Below, in pieces: positions 1 through 8,581 of a stretch of 64,000 nt of DNA. A program made the translations under genes and the position numbers. The notes beneath the pieces are model-generated. The model ran no database searches. It had not been told where the DNA came from and saw only the letters and a program-made list of their open reading frames with translations. Source of the DNA: Bacillus tuaregi (GTDB taxonomy: Bacteria > Bacillota > Bacilli > Bacillales > Cytobacillaceae). The number at the start of each line of letters is the position of its first letter. The stretch's first letter is position 1. The stretch is taken from positions 2,062,462 through 2,126,461 of the forward strand of contig NZ_LT629731.1 of NCBI RefSeq assembly GCF_900104575.1, given 5' to 3'.

Positions 1-270
1 TTTATTCAAAAGCATCTGGCTCCATTACTGGAGTATTCTGAGGGTAAAAGTATGGATTTATTTCAGACACTGCGGGTCTATCTTGAACGAAATGGGAGTA
101 TCAAAGAAACAGCGGAGGAATTATATATTCACCGAAGCTCGCTTATCTATCGACTTGAGAAAATTGTTGATTTACTTGATATCGATATTAATGATTCAGA
201 ATATCGATTTGATTTAATGATGGCGTATAAGCTCTATGATTTACATATAGGCAAAGTGGATCTTTCCTAA
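1..270 (+). CDS. PucR-type transcriptional regulator, C-terminal end (partial)
   Basis: The reading frame is open from the first base, so the 5' part lies outside the window; 89 codons are visible. The segment has the layout of the helix-turn-helix that closes PucR/CdaR-type regulators: a 'TLRVYLERNGSIKETAEELYIH' type stretch, then R-S-S-L-I-Y-R-L and a helix ending in the LMMAYKLYDLH region. Proteins of this family activate catabolic genes, often for purines, sugar acids or related compounds, using a variable N-terminal sensor that is not visible here. The gene precedes an acyl-CoA synthetase/thioesterase pair, but a structured repeat of about 225 bp lies between them, so a regulatory link is uncertain. 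The family call is good; the ligand is unknown. Confidence 0.75.
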   Translation, partial: FIQKHLAPLLEYSEGKSMDLFQTLRVYLERNGSIKETAEELYIHRSSLIYRLEKIVDLLDIDINDSEYRFDLMMAYKLYDLHIGKVDLS

Positions 271-442
271 TATTAGCATGGAACAGGAGTCCCTCAGGTT
301 ATATTGATACACAAATGGAGCTTCTCGCATCCTGCCTTCCTTCAAGATGTGGAAAACCGGCTCGATAATTCCATTATCATGTCGGTACAGCTATCAAGTA
401 AATTCCTTCATAATAAAAAGACAGAAAATTTTTAATCTTATT

Positions 443-667
443 TTAACTTCATTCAGCAAATGCTTTTTGTACCGAAAGCTTGCGACAGGTACAGAAGTCC
501 TCCACTTCTACAAGTGCGGGATCAAGGCAAATCGAACTTCGATTCAGTGGGGGTTCAAACCCCGGCTGAATGAAGTTAAGCCTCCGGCGAGTCATGCGAT
601 TTTTTAAAGGTAGTTTACCCGAGCGAGCTCAGGTAATCCGGACGCAAATTCGACGGGCGAATTTGAT
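443..667 (+). repeat. Family A structured repeat, copy A1 (full length)
   Basis: This 225-bp copy has two modules. Module I (443-579) is bounded by a perfect 15-bp inverted repeat, ttaacttcattcagc at 443-457 and its complement at 565-579. It contains internal hairpins: a gtacc/ggtac stem, a ccactt/aagtg stem and a gggg-ttca-cccc loop. Module II (580-667) starts with gcctccgg, pairs with a downstream ccggacgc, contains a gag-cgag-ctc hairpin and ends with the stem caaattcg/cgaatttg followed by tttgat. Close copies lie at 8578 and 10483, and module II alone lies at 12224 and, inverted, at 44054. There is no credible coding content. The rest of the 271-829 interval holds no gene that I can support. 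Confidence 0.85.
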
Positions 668-829
668 CTTAGTCATTTAACGCTGGCATAGGAGGAGTCA
701 TTCCGAATTAGGACAAAGGAGGAGTCGTTTGCAAAAATGAAAGCCCTGTCAAATGGGGACCATTTATGTATCTTTATTTATGTATCTTTCGGGAATATCT
801 ACTAGTTTCATGGATTAGGAGGGAAGCAT

Positions 830-2398
830 GTGAAGAAATTTATTTCAATACCTGAAGCACTGGAAAGAGCCTATAAAATGAACTCCGAGAAGGAAGTACT
901 TTATGATGGATACACCCGAGTTACCTACGGACAATTATATAAGGAAGCACAGTTAATCGCCTCGGGGTTAGCTCAAAAGGGGATTCAAAAAGGAGATCGA
1001 GTGATTGTTTGTCTCCCTAACTGGAATGAGTTTGTTTCTCTCTATTTTGGATTGGCTTCATTGGGAGCTATATTGGTGCCATGTAATACACGCTATCGTG
1101 CAGATGAGCTCAGCAATGTATTGGTAAAATCGGGAGCAAAGGCTGTGTTTGTTGCCGAGGAATATAAGCATGCTGAATTCTTTCAGCCTTTTCTTAACAA
1201 CAACCACTCCGATTTAGAACACATTTTTACGGTTCGGTTTAAACAGGATGACCACCTCTCATTAGATGATTTATTAGAACTAGGAAGTGCTATGCCACAT
1301 CCAGAGGTCAAAATTGATCCGGCTGAGGATGTGTTCTCGATTCTTTATACATCTGGAACTACGGGTAAACCAAAAGGTGCGATGCTGACACATTCCAATT
1401 TCATGTATTCGGCAGAGGTATCGAATGTGAAATTAAAGTGTACAGCTGAGGATGTATTTCTCATCGCTGTACCTGTGTTCCACGTATTTGGAATGGGGCC
1501 TGGAATCATGTCGGCCATTGCAGCTGGAGCAAGAATGGTGTTAATGGATCAATATAAGGCCATTCATGCCTTAGAGCTGATTGAAGCGGAAAGGATTTCT
1601 GTTCATCATGGTGTCCCAACCATGTTCATCCTGGAGTTAAACCATCCAAGATTTTCTGAATTTGATCTTTCTTCGCTTAGAACAGGGATTATTGCAGCTG
1701 CACCATGTCCAGAAGAAATCGTAAGAAAAATTCGCAATGATATGGGCTGTAATATCCTTGTGTTTTACGGTTTAACAGAGTCCACCGCCTCCATTACGGC
1801 AACATCCTTTGATGATGATGACTATATTCAATCGATAACGGTAGGAAGACCTCTCCCTGATTCCGAAGCAAAGGTTGTGGATGCACAAGGGATGACGGTT
1901 CAGAATAATGAGGTAGGAGAATTATTGTTAAGAGGACCTGGGATAACAAAGGGCTATTATCAAAGCCCTGAACAAACCATTGAAGCCATCAACCATGAAG
2001 GTTGGTTTCATACAGGAGATTTAGCGACGATGGATGAAAAGGGATACATTCGAATTGTCGGCAGAAAAAAGGAAATGATTATCCGAGGTGGATTTAATAT
2101 CTATCCTCGTGAGATTGAAGAAATTTTTTATAAGCATCCTAGTGTTTTAGAAGTGGTTATTATCGGGCTCCCTGATACGGTACTAGGAGAGGTGTCTTGT
2201 GCAGCGATTAAATTAAAAACGGGTCATGATGAAGATGAAGGAGCCATGAAGGACTATATTAGGGATAAAGTAGCCGATTATAAAGTTCCGGATAAAATTA
2301 TATTTCTTGATGAGTTCCCAATGACCGACAGTGGAAAAATAAAACGGGTTGCTCTGGAAAAGGAATTAAGACAACAATTACAAGCAACGCTTCGATAG
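830..2398 (+). CDS. Acyl-CoA synthetase (AMP-forming)
   Basis: A 522-residue member of the ANL adenylate-forming superfamily that would activate a fatty or other carboxylic acid with ATP and CoA in the cytosol. The A3 P-loop-like motif YTSGTTGKPKGA lies near residue 173, the adenylate-binding YGLTE near 317, the TGD motif near 395, the hinge region GRKKEMIIRGG near 410 and the C-terminal lysine motif DSGKIKR near residue 507. Length is normal for a long-chain or medium-chain acyl-CoA synthetase. The start is a GTG with an aggagg site 7 bp upstream; the overlapping ATG is immediately followed by a stop. The next gene, 62 bp downstream, encodes a hotdog thioesterase, so the pair probably handles the same acyl or aryl-CoA. 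The exact substrate cannot be read from sequence. Confidence 0.9.
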   Translation: MKKFISIPEALERAYKMNSEKEVLYDGYTRVTYGQLYKEAQLIASGLAQKGIQKGDRVIVCLPNWNEFVSLYFGLASLGAILVPCNTRYRADELSNVLVKSGAKAVFVAEEYKHAEFFQPFLNNNHSDLEHIFTVRFKQDDHLSLDDLLELGSAMPHPEVKIDPAEDVFSILYTSGTTGKPKGAMLTHSNFMYSAEVSNVKLKCTAEDVFLIAVPVFHVFGMGPGIMSAIAAGARMVLMDQYKAIHALELIEAERISVHHGVPTMFILELNHPRFSEFDLSSLRTGIIAAAPCPEEIVRKIRNDMGCNILVFYGLTESTASITATSFDDDDYIQSITVGRPLPDSEAKVVDAQGMTVQNNEVGELLLRGPGITKGYYQSPEQTIEAINHEGWFHTGDLATMDEKGYIRIVGRKKEMIIRGGFNIYPREIEEIFYKHPSVLEVVIIGLPDTVLGEVSCAAIKLKTGHDEDEGAMKDYIRDKVADYKVPDKIIFLDEFPMTDSGKIKRVALEKELRQQLQATLR

Positions 2399-2460
2399 GT
2401 TAGTAGGCTGAGGAAAGGAGATGTGTTATTATTATTAATTGTAATGAGGAAACGAAAAAA

Positions 2461-2877
2461 GTGAAAACAATTGAGTATCATTTTCAAGTTCGCTGGGGTG
2501 AAACAGATGCGGCTGGAATTGTCTTTTACCCAAGCTTTTATAGCTGGATGGATGAAGCCTCACACCATTACTTTACCGAAATAGGATATCCGACAACTAA
2601 GCTTTATGAAAATGAAAATATAGGAATTCCGCTTGTCGAAGCAAAATGTGTCTTTAAATCGCCCTTGTATTTTGGTGACCAGGTGACCGTTGAATCGACT
2701 GTCTCAAAAGTACGTAATAAAGTGTTCACAATCAATCACGTATTTTTAAAAGAGGGTAAAATGGTTGCCGAAGGAATGGAAATTCGCGCTTGGGCAGCAT
2801 TAAATCCCAACTTAAAAGCCGTTTCCATTCCCGATGAAGTGAGAAACGCTCTGCAGCAGACCGGCACTGCCGTGTAA
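2461..2877 (+). CDS. Hotdog-fold acyl-CoA thioesterase (4-hydroxybenzoyl-CoA thioesterase type)
   Basis: A 138-residue single hotdog-domain protein of the 4HBT/YbgC class, expected to hydrolyse an acyl- or aroyl-CoA thioester. The N-terminal signature RWGETDAAGIVFYPSF carries the Asp (about residue 16) that serves as catalytic residue in 4HBT enzymes, followed by the long helix starting at WMDEA. The start is GTG with a weak gagg site about 12 bp upstream. It follows the acyl-CoA synthetase on the same strand and is closed by a strong terminator, so the two genes probably form a short operon. The substrate could be aromatic (as in benzoate-type pathways) or aliphatic; nothing nearby decides. 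Confidence 0.85.
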   Translation: MKTIEYHFQVRWGETDAAGIVFYPSFYSWMDEASHHYFTEIGYPTTKLYENENIGIPLVEAKCVFKSPLYFGDQVTVESTVSKVRNKVFTINHVFLKEGKMVAEGMEIRAWAALNPNLKAVSIPDEVRNALQQTGTAV

Positions 2878-2893
2878 TGCCATGTTAGTTTTT

Positions 2894-2947
2894 AAAAAGT
2901 GAGAAAAACTGGGCGGATAGTGTCTATCCAGTTTTTCTCACTTTTTT
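2894..2947 (+). terminator. Rho-independent terminator after the thioesterase gene
   Basis: A long near-perfect hairpin: aaaaagtgagaaaaactgg pairs with the downstream ccagtttttctcacttttt, with the loop around ggatagtgtctatcc. It ends in a T run. It separates the acyl-CoA genes from the response regulator operon and could work in both directions. Confidence 0.9.
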
Positions 2948-2995
2948 ACTGGTTATATGGAATGTGATTAATTCAGAAAGAAATGGAGAAAACAA

Positions 2996-3688
2996 GTGGA
3001 TAAGCAAATAAACATATTAGTCGTTGAAGATGATAATGACATCAATCAGTTACTCTGCAGGATTATAAAAAAAAGTCAATACCTCCCGCAGCCCGTCTAT
3101 TCGGGTACAGAAGCGATGCTCTATTTAGAAAAACAAAAATGGGACCTCATCCTATTAGATTTAATGCTTCCTGGGATGACCGGTGAGGAGTTGCTGACAG
3201 AAATCCGGTCGAAGGGACCGATACCCATCATGATCATATCGGCTAAAAATGAGCAACAGACGAAAATTGATTGTTTACGCGCTGGTGCAGATGATTTTAT
3301 CTCTAAGCCATTTGATGTGGAGGAGGTATCGGCTAGGATTGATGCTCTTCTGAGAAGATATCACTATAGCAATGAAACGAAACAAAAGAATCACTTACTA
3401 CATAAGGATATTCAAATGGATTTAGAAGCCAAAACGGTTACAGTGAATGGGGACTTACTGACCTTAACAGCCCGTGAATACGCAATATTAGCCCTTCTAA
3501 TGTCATCCCCAAAGAAGGTCTTTTCGAAATCGAATCTGTTCGAAAGTGTATGGAATGAGCCCTTTCATGGGGACGATAATACGGTCAATGTTCACATGAG
3601 TAACCTGCGCAATAAACTCATGAAGGCCAATCCGGATGAAGATTATATCGAAACGATTTGGGGAATGGGGTATCGCCTTAATTCTTAA
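2996..3688 (+). CDS. OmpR-family response regulator of a peptide-antibiotic-type cassette
   Basis: A 230-residue two-domain response regulator. The receiver domain (about 1-120) has the acidic pair VEDDND, the phospho-acceptor Asp55 in LLLDLMLPG-like context, and the conserved Lys in SKPFD near residue 104. The C-terminal winged-helix DNA-binding domain covers about 130-230 and has the usual LTAREYAIL and NTVNVHMSNLRNKL segments. It starts at a GTG with ggag upstream. The gene is followed by an ABC ATPase, a permease, a histidine kinase and a serine hydrolase on the same strand. The direct repeats at its 3' end, ahead of the ABC genes, look like its own binding site. The regulator/kinase order, split by the transporter, resembles bacitracin or lantibiotic self-protection or detection cassettes. 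Confidence 0.9.
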   Translation: MDKQINILVVEDDNDINQLLCRIIKKSQYLPQPVYSGTEAMLYLEKQKWDLILLDLMLPGMTGEELLTEIRSKGPIPIMIISAKNEQQTKIDCLRAGADDFISKPFDVEEVSARIDALLRRYHYSNETKQKNHLLHKDIQMDLEAKTVTVNGDLLTLTAREYAILALLMSSPKKVFSKSNLFESVWNEPFHGDDNTVNVHMSNLRNKLMKANPDEDYIETIWGMGYRLNS

Positions 3689-3742
3689 GGTTTTCTTAAG
3701 CTTTACCTTAAGCTTTTCTTATCTTTTATCCCTGATACTATA
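3684..3742 (+). promoter_or_regulatory. Direct-repeat operator and promoter of the ABC transporter cassette
   Basis: The hexamer cttaag occurs at 3684, 3695 and 3707, with a related cttatc at 3718. The spacings are 11, 12 and 11 bp, about one helical turn each, which is how OmpR-family regulators bind tandem repeats. A possible -10 element (gatactat) follows at about 3733 and the ABC ATPase starts at 3769. The first repeat overlaps the stop codon of the response regulator, so that regulator is the obvious candidate to bind here. The repeats are seen directly; binding is inferred. Confidence 0.6.
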
Positions 3743-3768
3743 GGAAGAGCTAGTAAGGAGGCAAATAG

Positions 3769-4692
3769 ATGAGTGAATATATTTTAAGAACCAAGGACCT
3801 ATCGAAAAAATATAAAGATGATTTTGCGATTCATAATATAAATGTATCGATTAAAAAAGGAGAAATCTACGGCTTTATTGGACAAAATGGGGCGGGAAAA
3901 TCAACCATGCTGCGCTTAGTTACCGGTCTTGCCTTTCCGACAAGCGGAACCATTGAACTGTTCGGGAATGATAATCCAAATGCTTTAACAGATGCACAAA
4001 AAAGAATGGGGGCTATCATCGAGAATCCAGCACTTTTTCTCAACATGAGTGCCTATGAAAATTTAGAGGTTCAACGATTGCAAAAGGGAATCCCAGGAAA
4101 GGCATGTATTGAAAAAACACTGGAGCTTGTTGGACTAACCGGTACGGGCAAGAAAAAAGCCAAGAATTTTTCACTTGGAATGAAGCAAAGACTTGGATTG
4201 GCGATGACACTTTTAAGTGATCCCGAATTCATCATCCTGGATGAGCCAACAAATGGGTTAGATCCTATGGGGATTGTGGAGCTAAGGGAATTAATTAAAA
4301 AATTAAATCGTGAAAAAGGACTAACCGTGTTCATTTCCAGTCATATTTTGAGTGAGCTCCATCAGCTTGCCACTAGCTTCGGTATTATCCATAAAGGGAA
4401 ATTGCTGGAGGAACTCTCATCAAAGGAGCTTGATGAGAAATGCCGGCAGCATTTACGGATAAAGGTCGATAATTCTGCTAAGGGTGCCACGGTTCTAGAA
4501 AATCAACTATCCACAACGGATTTTGAAGTCATGCCAGACGGCACGATTAAGCTTTACGATTATCTTGATGATGTCCGTACTGTTTCACGTGCTTTAACAA
4601 GCGATGGTCTTGTTATTGAACATCTCTCACAAAATGGAGATAGTCTGGAAAACTATTTTTCTAAGCTTGTAGGGGGTGCCGAGCATGACTAA
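3769..4692 (+). CDS. ABC transporter ATP-binding protein, BcrA-like
   Basis: A 307-residue ATPase subunit. It has Walker A GQNGAGKST near residue 38, the signature FSLGMKQR near 135, Walker B FIILDEPTNGLDP near 155 and the switch histidine in ISSHIL near 190. The C-terminal extension of about 100 residues is typical of the bacitracin/lantibiotic group (BcrA, LanF). It would power export, or removal from the membrane, of a hydrophobic or peptide substrate. The ATG has an aggagg-type site (aaggaggcaaatag) upstream. It overlaps the permease gene by 8 bp and sits between a response regulator and a histidine kinase, so detoxification of a cell-wall-active peptide is the likely role. The substrate is not determined. 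Confidence 0.9.
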   Translation: MSEYILRTKDLSKKYKDDFAIHNINVSIKKGEIYGFIGQNGAGKSTMLRLVTGLAFPTSGTIELFGNDNPNALTDAQKRMGAIIENPALFLNMSAYENLEVQRLQKGIPGKACIEKTLELVGLTGTGKKKAKNFSLGMKQRLGLAMTLLSDPEFIILDEPTNGLDPMGIVELRELIKKLNREKGLTVFISSHILSELHQLATSFGIIHKGKLLEELSSKELDEKCRQHLRIKVDNSAKGATVLENQLSTTDFEVMPDGTIKLYDYLDDVRTVSRALTSDGLVIEHLSQNGDSLENYFSKLVGGAEHD

Positions 4693-5452
4693 TCTGATTA
4701 GGGCAGAAATATTTAAATTACAGCGGAATCAATCCTTCTGGGTACTACTTGGAACGATTACAGGATTGAGCGTCTTACTCCACTTTCTCGTTATCATTGA
4801 ATGGTGGCAACTATCCGGAACAGAATTTGATCAGGTTGGATTAAGTGAATTAAACGCTTTAACTGTTTTCATCCTTCCCTTATTTTTTAATCTAATAGCT
4901 AGTGCTCTAGCAGGGTTTTATATCTCAACTGAATTTTCACAGACTAGTGTCATCAAAAACCAAATCATAAGCGGAAATAAAAGAAGTCAAATTTATTTGG
5001 CGAAGTATCTTGTTTTTTCAGTTGGAGCCGTCATCATCACGGTATTGGTTCCATTATTGACTGGTATAATCATGGTTATCCTATTTGGACAAGGGGAACT
5101 ATTGTCTTTTTCTCAGATTATTTATCTTGGACGAGCCTTTAGCTTGTTTACACTGCAATTTTTATGTTTTACCTCGCTGGTGCTGTTGATTGCCATTATA
5201 ACGGAGGATAGCGGGAAGACGATTTTATTTACCCTTTTACTTTCGATTATCATGTTTATCATCGAAAAATTTGTCACGACACCCTTTATTCAAATGCTGT
5301 ATGAGAATACGTTCTTTTACCAATTAAGTGAAGTGTTTAAGGCAGGCATGACAAACGGGGATATTCTAAAATCGATTATGATTGGCGTCGTTTGGCTCAT
5401 AATCTTAACAATGTTCGGCCTTTATCTTTTCAAAAGAAAAGAAATTAAATAA
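4685..5452 (+). CDS. ABC-2 type transporter permease, BcrB/LanE-like
   Basis: A 255-residue membrane protein with about six hydrophobic segments (starting near residues 17, 58, 100, 140, 178 and 230) and a short cytoplasmic N-terminus, typical of ABC-2 permeases in BcrAB/LanFEG systems. The ATG at 4685 has a ggggg site about 9 bp upstream and overlaps the end of the ATPase gene. A GTG nine bases earlier is possible but badly spaced. The sequence STEFSQTSVIKNQIISGNKRSQIYLAKY corresponds to the conserved cytoplasmic loop of this family. It is the membrane partner of the preceding ATPase. There is no second permease gene, so a homodimer is likely. Confidence 0.85.
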   Translation: MTNLIRAEIFKLQRNQSFWVLLGTITGLSVLLHFLVIIEWWQLSGTEFDQVGLSELNALTVFILPLFFNLIASALAGFYISTEFSQTSVIKNQIISGNKRSQIYLAKYLVFSVGAVIITVLVPLLTGIIMVILFGQGELLSFSQIIYLGRAFSLFTLQFLCFTSLVLLIAIITEDSGKTILFTLLLSIIMFIIEKFVTTPFIQMLYENTFFYQLSEVFKAGMTNGDILKSIMIGVVWLIILTMFGLYLFKRKEIK

Positions 5453-5467
5453 TGATCAGGCAAGCGG

Positions 5468-6376
5468 GTGAGGGCGATGGTTTATCTTGGAATCTTCATA
5501 TTATTATCAGCTTTATTTTTGCTCATTCGTTTACTCTCGCTTAAAAAAGAAGTGAAAAATATAACCGAGCAGCTGCAGCTCTATAACCAACGTAAAACGA
5601 ACAAAAAAATGGATATGGTGCTTGGGGATCAAGATATGGAAAGGCTCGGATTAGAAATCAATCAACTGATTGATCTTTACGTGTCAGAAAATCGAAGACG
5701 AGTCCGTTTTGAGCAGGAGCAAAGACAAGCCATTGCCAATATGTCACATGACTTAAGGACCCCATTAACCTCTATTCTCGGCTACATCCAAATGGCTGAG
5801 GCAGAGGATGTGACCGAAAAGGAAAGGAAGGAATGGCTATCGATTGCCAATAGTCGCGCTAGAAGACTGGAGACATTATTAAAGGACTTCTTTGAACTGA
5901 GCGTGATTGAATCGACAGATTACCATCTGAAATCGAAAAAAATCAGCCTAAAGAACCTCACAATCGATGCATTAATGAGCTTTTATGACCGATTTAAGGA
6001 GAGGAATATGGAACCCATGATTCACCTGCCTGATCAAGATATTTTCATTCACTCTGATGGATCAGCTGTCACGAGAGTGATTGAAAATTTACTTGCCAAT
6101 GCCATTACCCATTCAGATGGAAATATCATGGTCAGCCTTGATGATTATGCTTCAACAGCTCGATTAACGGTGACAAATGATGCCCATTCGTTAACGGAAG
6201 AAGCTGTGAGCCGTATGTTCGATCGATTCTATATGGCCGATCAATCTCGTACGGGAAAAAGCACCGGGCTAGGCTTATCAATTGTGAAAGGCTTAATGGA
6301 AAAAATGAATGGGACGATTACTGGAACACTAAAGGATAAGAAATTAACCATTGTTTGTGAATGGAAAAAGGGTTAA
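5468..6376 (+). CDS. Sensor histidine kinase with a single N-terminal membrane segment
   Basis: A 302-residue histidine kinase with one hydrophobic segment at about residues 5-24 and no extracytoplasmic sensing domain. The H-box NMSHDLRTPLTSI places the phospho-acceptor at His94, and the N, G1 and G2 boxes (ENLLANAITHS, DRFYMAD, STGLGLSIV) follow in order. Kinases of this shape, encoded next to bacitracin/lantibiotic-type ABC transporters, usually do not bind the drug themselves but respond to the transporter or to membrane changes. It lies 15 bp after the permease gene and would phosphorylate the response regulator at 2996. The start is GTG 5468 or ATG 5477; the sequence does not decide. Confidence 0.88.
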   Translation: MRAMVYLGIFILLSALFLLIRLLSLKKEVKNITEQLQLYNQRKTNKKMDMVLGDQDMERLGLEINQLIDLYVSENRRRVRFEQEQRQAIANMSHDLRTPLTSILGYIQMAEAEDVTEKERKEWLSIANSRARRLETLLKDFFELSVIESTDYHLKSKKISLKNLTIDALMSFYDRFKERNMEPMIHLPDQDIFIHSDGSAVTRVIENLLANAITHSDGNIMVSLDDYASTARLTVTNDAHSLTEEAVSRMFDRFYMADQSRTGKSTGLGLSIVKGLMEKMNGTITGTLKDKKLTIVCEWKKG

Positions 6377-6408
6377 CTAGAGCTATTGTATAAAAAAGGA
6401 GTTTTAAT

Positions 6409-7854
6409 ATGTTGAGGAAAAACGGGGTAATCATTCTGCTAATGCTCATTCTGTTGATTCAAATGTGGAAGGTCCCTTTATCAGTAAACGCTACCCCATC
6501 ATTCGATACAGGAGCAATTGATGAGTATGTTAATGGTTATATAGATAAAAACGGACTGCCTGGTGCAGCCATTGTCGTGGTGAAGGGTGGAAAGGTCCTC
6601 TATGAAATGGGCTATGGTCATGATTCGGTAGGAAAACCATTAACAGCGCATTCTAAGATAGGACTGGCTTCTGGAACAAAGCCCTTTACGGCATTTGCGG
6701 TTTTACAATTGGTCGATGAAGGGAAAATAAAATTGGACGACCCGATTATAAATTATCTGCCGGAAATAACCGTAGATGATGCTAGATGGAAACAGGTGAC
6801 GGTACGGCAGCTGTTGAGTCACACCTCTGGTCTTCCAAATCCGACTATTGTAGCTCCAGCAAAGACGTTAAAGGAAGGGGTTGAACGTTTTCATGATTGG
6901 AAGCTTCAGACTGACCCTGGAGAAAAATATAATTACAGTAATGCAAACTATTGGACCTTAGCTTATTTGGTGGAGCAAATGAGCGGGATGGAGTTCAATG
7001 ATTACTTAACCGAAAAGGTCTTCACTCCGCTTGAAATGAAGGACTCCGTATCAGCGGTTCATACGAGCGAGCTTGAAGGGGAATTAGCGATTCCGCGAGG
7101 CTATGTCACATTATATGGCACAGCCATGCCATGGACAGAGCTTGAGAAAATGTTTAGCGGCTCTGGAAGCTTGTTTACGACCGCAAATGATATGGGAAAA
7201 TGGTTAGCCATGCATACGAACGAGGGGAAAAATGAAGCAGGGAGACAAATTTTATCACAGGAGCTGCTGACAGAATCCTATACACCGCAGCCTGACAGTG
7301 AAAAATATGGACTCGGCTGGTCATTAAGCTCACCAAAGACGAAGCCAGCACGCATTTCACATAGCGGCTCCATTTCCACCTTTCAGTCGCAGCAGGATAT
7401 TGTCCCAAGCAGTGGCTATGCAGTCGCCGTTCTTCTAAATAGCTTCACGACTACCTTCGAGCATGCCTATGAAATGAGTTCAGGAATTATTCAAATAACG
7501 GAGGGACAAGAGCCGGAAATAAAGGCTCCAACTCCGAAAATCATTGATTTATCACTTGGAGCGGTCACCTTGCTTTATTTATTTTTAGGTATCAAAGGGC
7601 TGGTGAGAAGCAAAGGATGGGCAGAGAGTCGAAAGCAGCATCCAGCTTGGAGATACTATCTGCGCTTCATTCCGCAACTGATACCGGTAGTGGGGGTTGG
7701 CTGGCTCCTCTTTATTGTACCAGCGCTTAAGGATAATAGTTCGACCATGATGGACGCATTTGGACTTTTCCCATCAGCGATGGTTCTATTAGCCACAGCT
7801 TTCATCATCGGATTGCTACTAATCATTTTACGAATCTATCATCGAATAAGATAA
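6409..7854 (+). CDS. Serine hydrolase of the class C beta-lactamase/penicillin-binding family with C-terminal membrane segments
   Basis: A 481-residue protein with a signal peptide (hydrophobic residues 7-20, cleavage near VNA-TP), an extracellular beta-lactamase-fold domain (about 35-355) and three hydrophobic segments in the last 120 residues. The S-x-x-K motif is S88-G-T-K91 and the Y-x-N motif is Y-S-N near residue 176. A HSG triad segment appears in ISHSGSIST near 325. Such proteins act as D-amino acid peptidases, esterases or penicillin-interactive proteins on the outer membrane face. It has its own AAAGGAG site 33 bp after the kinase, so it probably belongs to the same operon. That placement suggests a role in the same envelope-stress or antibiotic response; true beta-lactamase activity cannot be assumed. 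Confidence 0.85.
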   Translation: MLRKNGVIILLMLILLIQMWKVPLSVNATPSFDTGAIDEYVNGYIDKNGLPGAAIVVVKGGKVLYEMGYGHDSVGKPLTAHSKIGLASGTKPFTAFAVLQLVDEGKIKLDDPIINYLPEITVDDARWKQVTVRQLLSHTSGLPNPTIVAPAKTLKEGVERFHDWKLQTDPGEKYNYSNANYWTLAYLVEQMSGMEFNDYLTEKVFTPLEMKDSVSAVHTSELEGELAIPRGYVTLYGTAMPWTELEKMFSGSGSLFTTANDMGKWLAMHTNEGKNEAGRQILSQELLTESYTPQPDSEKYGLGWSLSSPKTKPARISHSGSISTFQSQQDIVPSSGYAVAVLLNSFTTTFEHAYEMSSGIIQITEGQEPEIKAPTPKIIDLSLGAVTLLYLFLGIKGLVRSKGWAESRKQHPAWRYYLRFIPQLIPVVGVGWLLFIVPALKDNSSTMMDAFGLFPSAMVLLATAFIIGLLLIILRIYHRIR

Positions 7855-8119
7855 ATCATTATGGGTGTCAGGCACCACAGATGATAAACATGGGAGATAT
7901 TTTGAAGGAAAGCAATTGTAAAGAAAAGCGTCTAAACCAGATTTAGATAAAGGGAATCCTCCAATAAGAAGCTAAAGCACTAGAACCAGCCGTAAATTTG
8001 GGTGTTAACCGGTTACTTTTCAAGAAATTCTGGTTAAAGGCACAATTATACAAGTACAAGTTGAGAGTCCCTATACGTCTGAATAGGATGTTGGTGATAA
8101 CAGAAAGGATGTGCCCAAA

Positions 8120-8581
8120 ATGTATCCATACCCATATCATAGCTATGACCATCATCCATATCAGCAGTTAGAAGCTTATCCATTATCATCGTTTCCAGCT
8201 GAGGAATTATATCAGGAAGGTTATGATGAAAGAATTTTTGGTCCTTTATTTCCTTCACAGGGAGGACCCATGGGACCACCTCCAGGACCTCCTGGAACTC
8301 AAGGACCTGGTCCAGGCTCCCAATCGGGACCGCCAAGCGGACCGCCACCATCGTTCGTTCCTGCACAAACACAGCAAATGGGAACATTTGCCGTTGATCC
8401 CGGCAGTATTAGGGGCTGTTTATTCCGATACACGTATGTGTGGCTGAATAATCGCCAGCAATTTTGGTTCTTCCCAGTATTTGTCGGACGCACTTCTGTC
8501 TCTGGCTGGCGCTGGACTGGTTGGAATTGGGTGTTCTTTGGCATCAGTCTGAGACAAATTCAATCGTTTACATGTGTTTAA
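8120..8581 (+). CDS. Pro/Gly-rich small protein, possibly spore or surface associated
   Basis: A 153-residue protein of unknown function. The N-terminus is rich in Tyr, His and Pro (MYPYPYHSYDHHPYQQ). A collagen-like Pro/Gly stretch covers about residues 50-80, and the C-terminal 55 residues are rich in Trp, Phe and Arg (for example RTSVSGWRWTGWNW). This mix resembles Bacillus spore coat or exosporium proteins. I chose the ATG at 8120 because agaaagga lies 10 bp upstream; a GTG at 8111 is too close to that site. The stop codon TAA overlaps the left end of repeat copy A2 (gtttaacttc), so the original C-terminus may have been changed by the repeat. Function is not assigned. Confidence 0.6.
   Translation: MYPYPYHSYDHHPYQQLEAYPLSSFPAEELYQEGYDERIFGPLFPSQGGPMGPPPGPPGTQGPGPGSQSGPPSGPPPSFVPAQTQQMGTFAVDPGSIRGCLFRYTYVWLNNRQQFWFFPVFVGRTSVSGWRWTGWNWVFFGISLRQIQSFTCV

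Noticed and set aside
300-425. Coding-like stretch upstream of A1 (reads KWSFSHPAFLQDVENRL)
   Set aside because: No start codon or recognised family, and too short; it may be a gene remnant but cannot be supported.
347-607. An 86-codon plus-strand reading frame
   Set aside because: It lies mostly inside repeat A1, its counterpart is broken in A2 and A3, and it has no ribosome binding site.
8046-8544. Minus-strand frames opposite the Pro/Gly-rich gene
   Set aside because: They are antisense shadows of a biased-composition gene on the plus strand.
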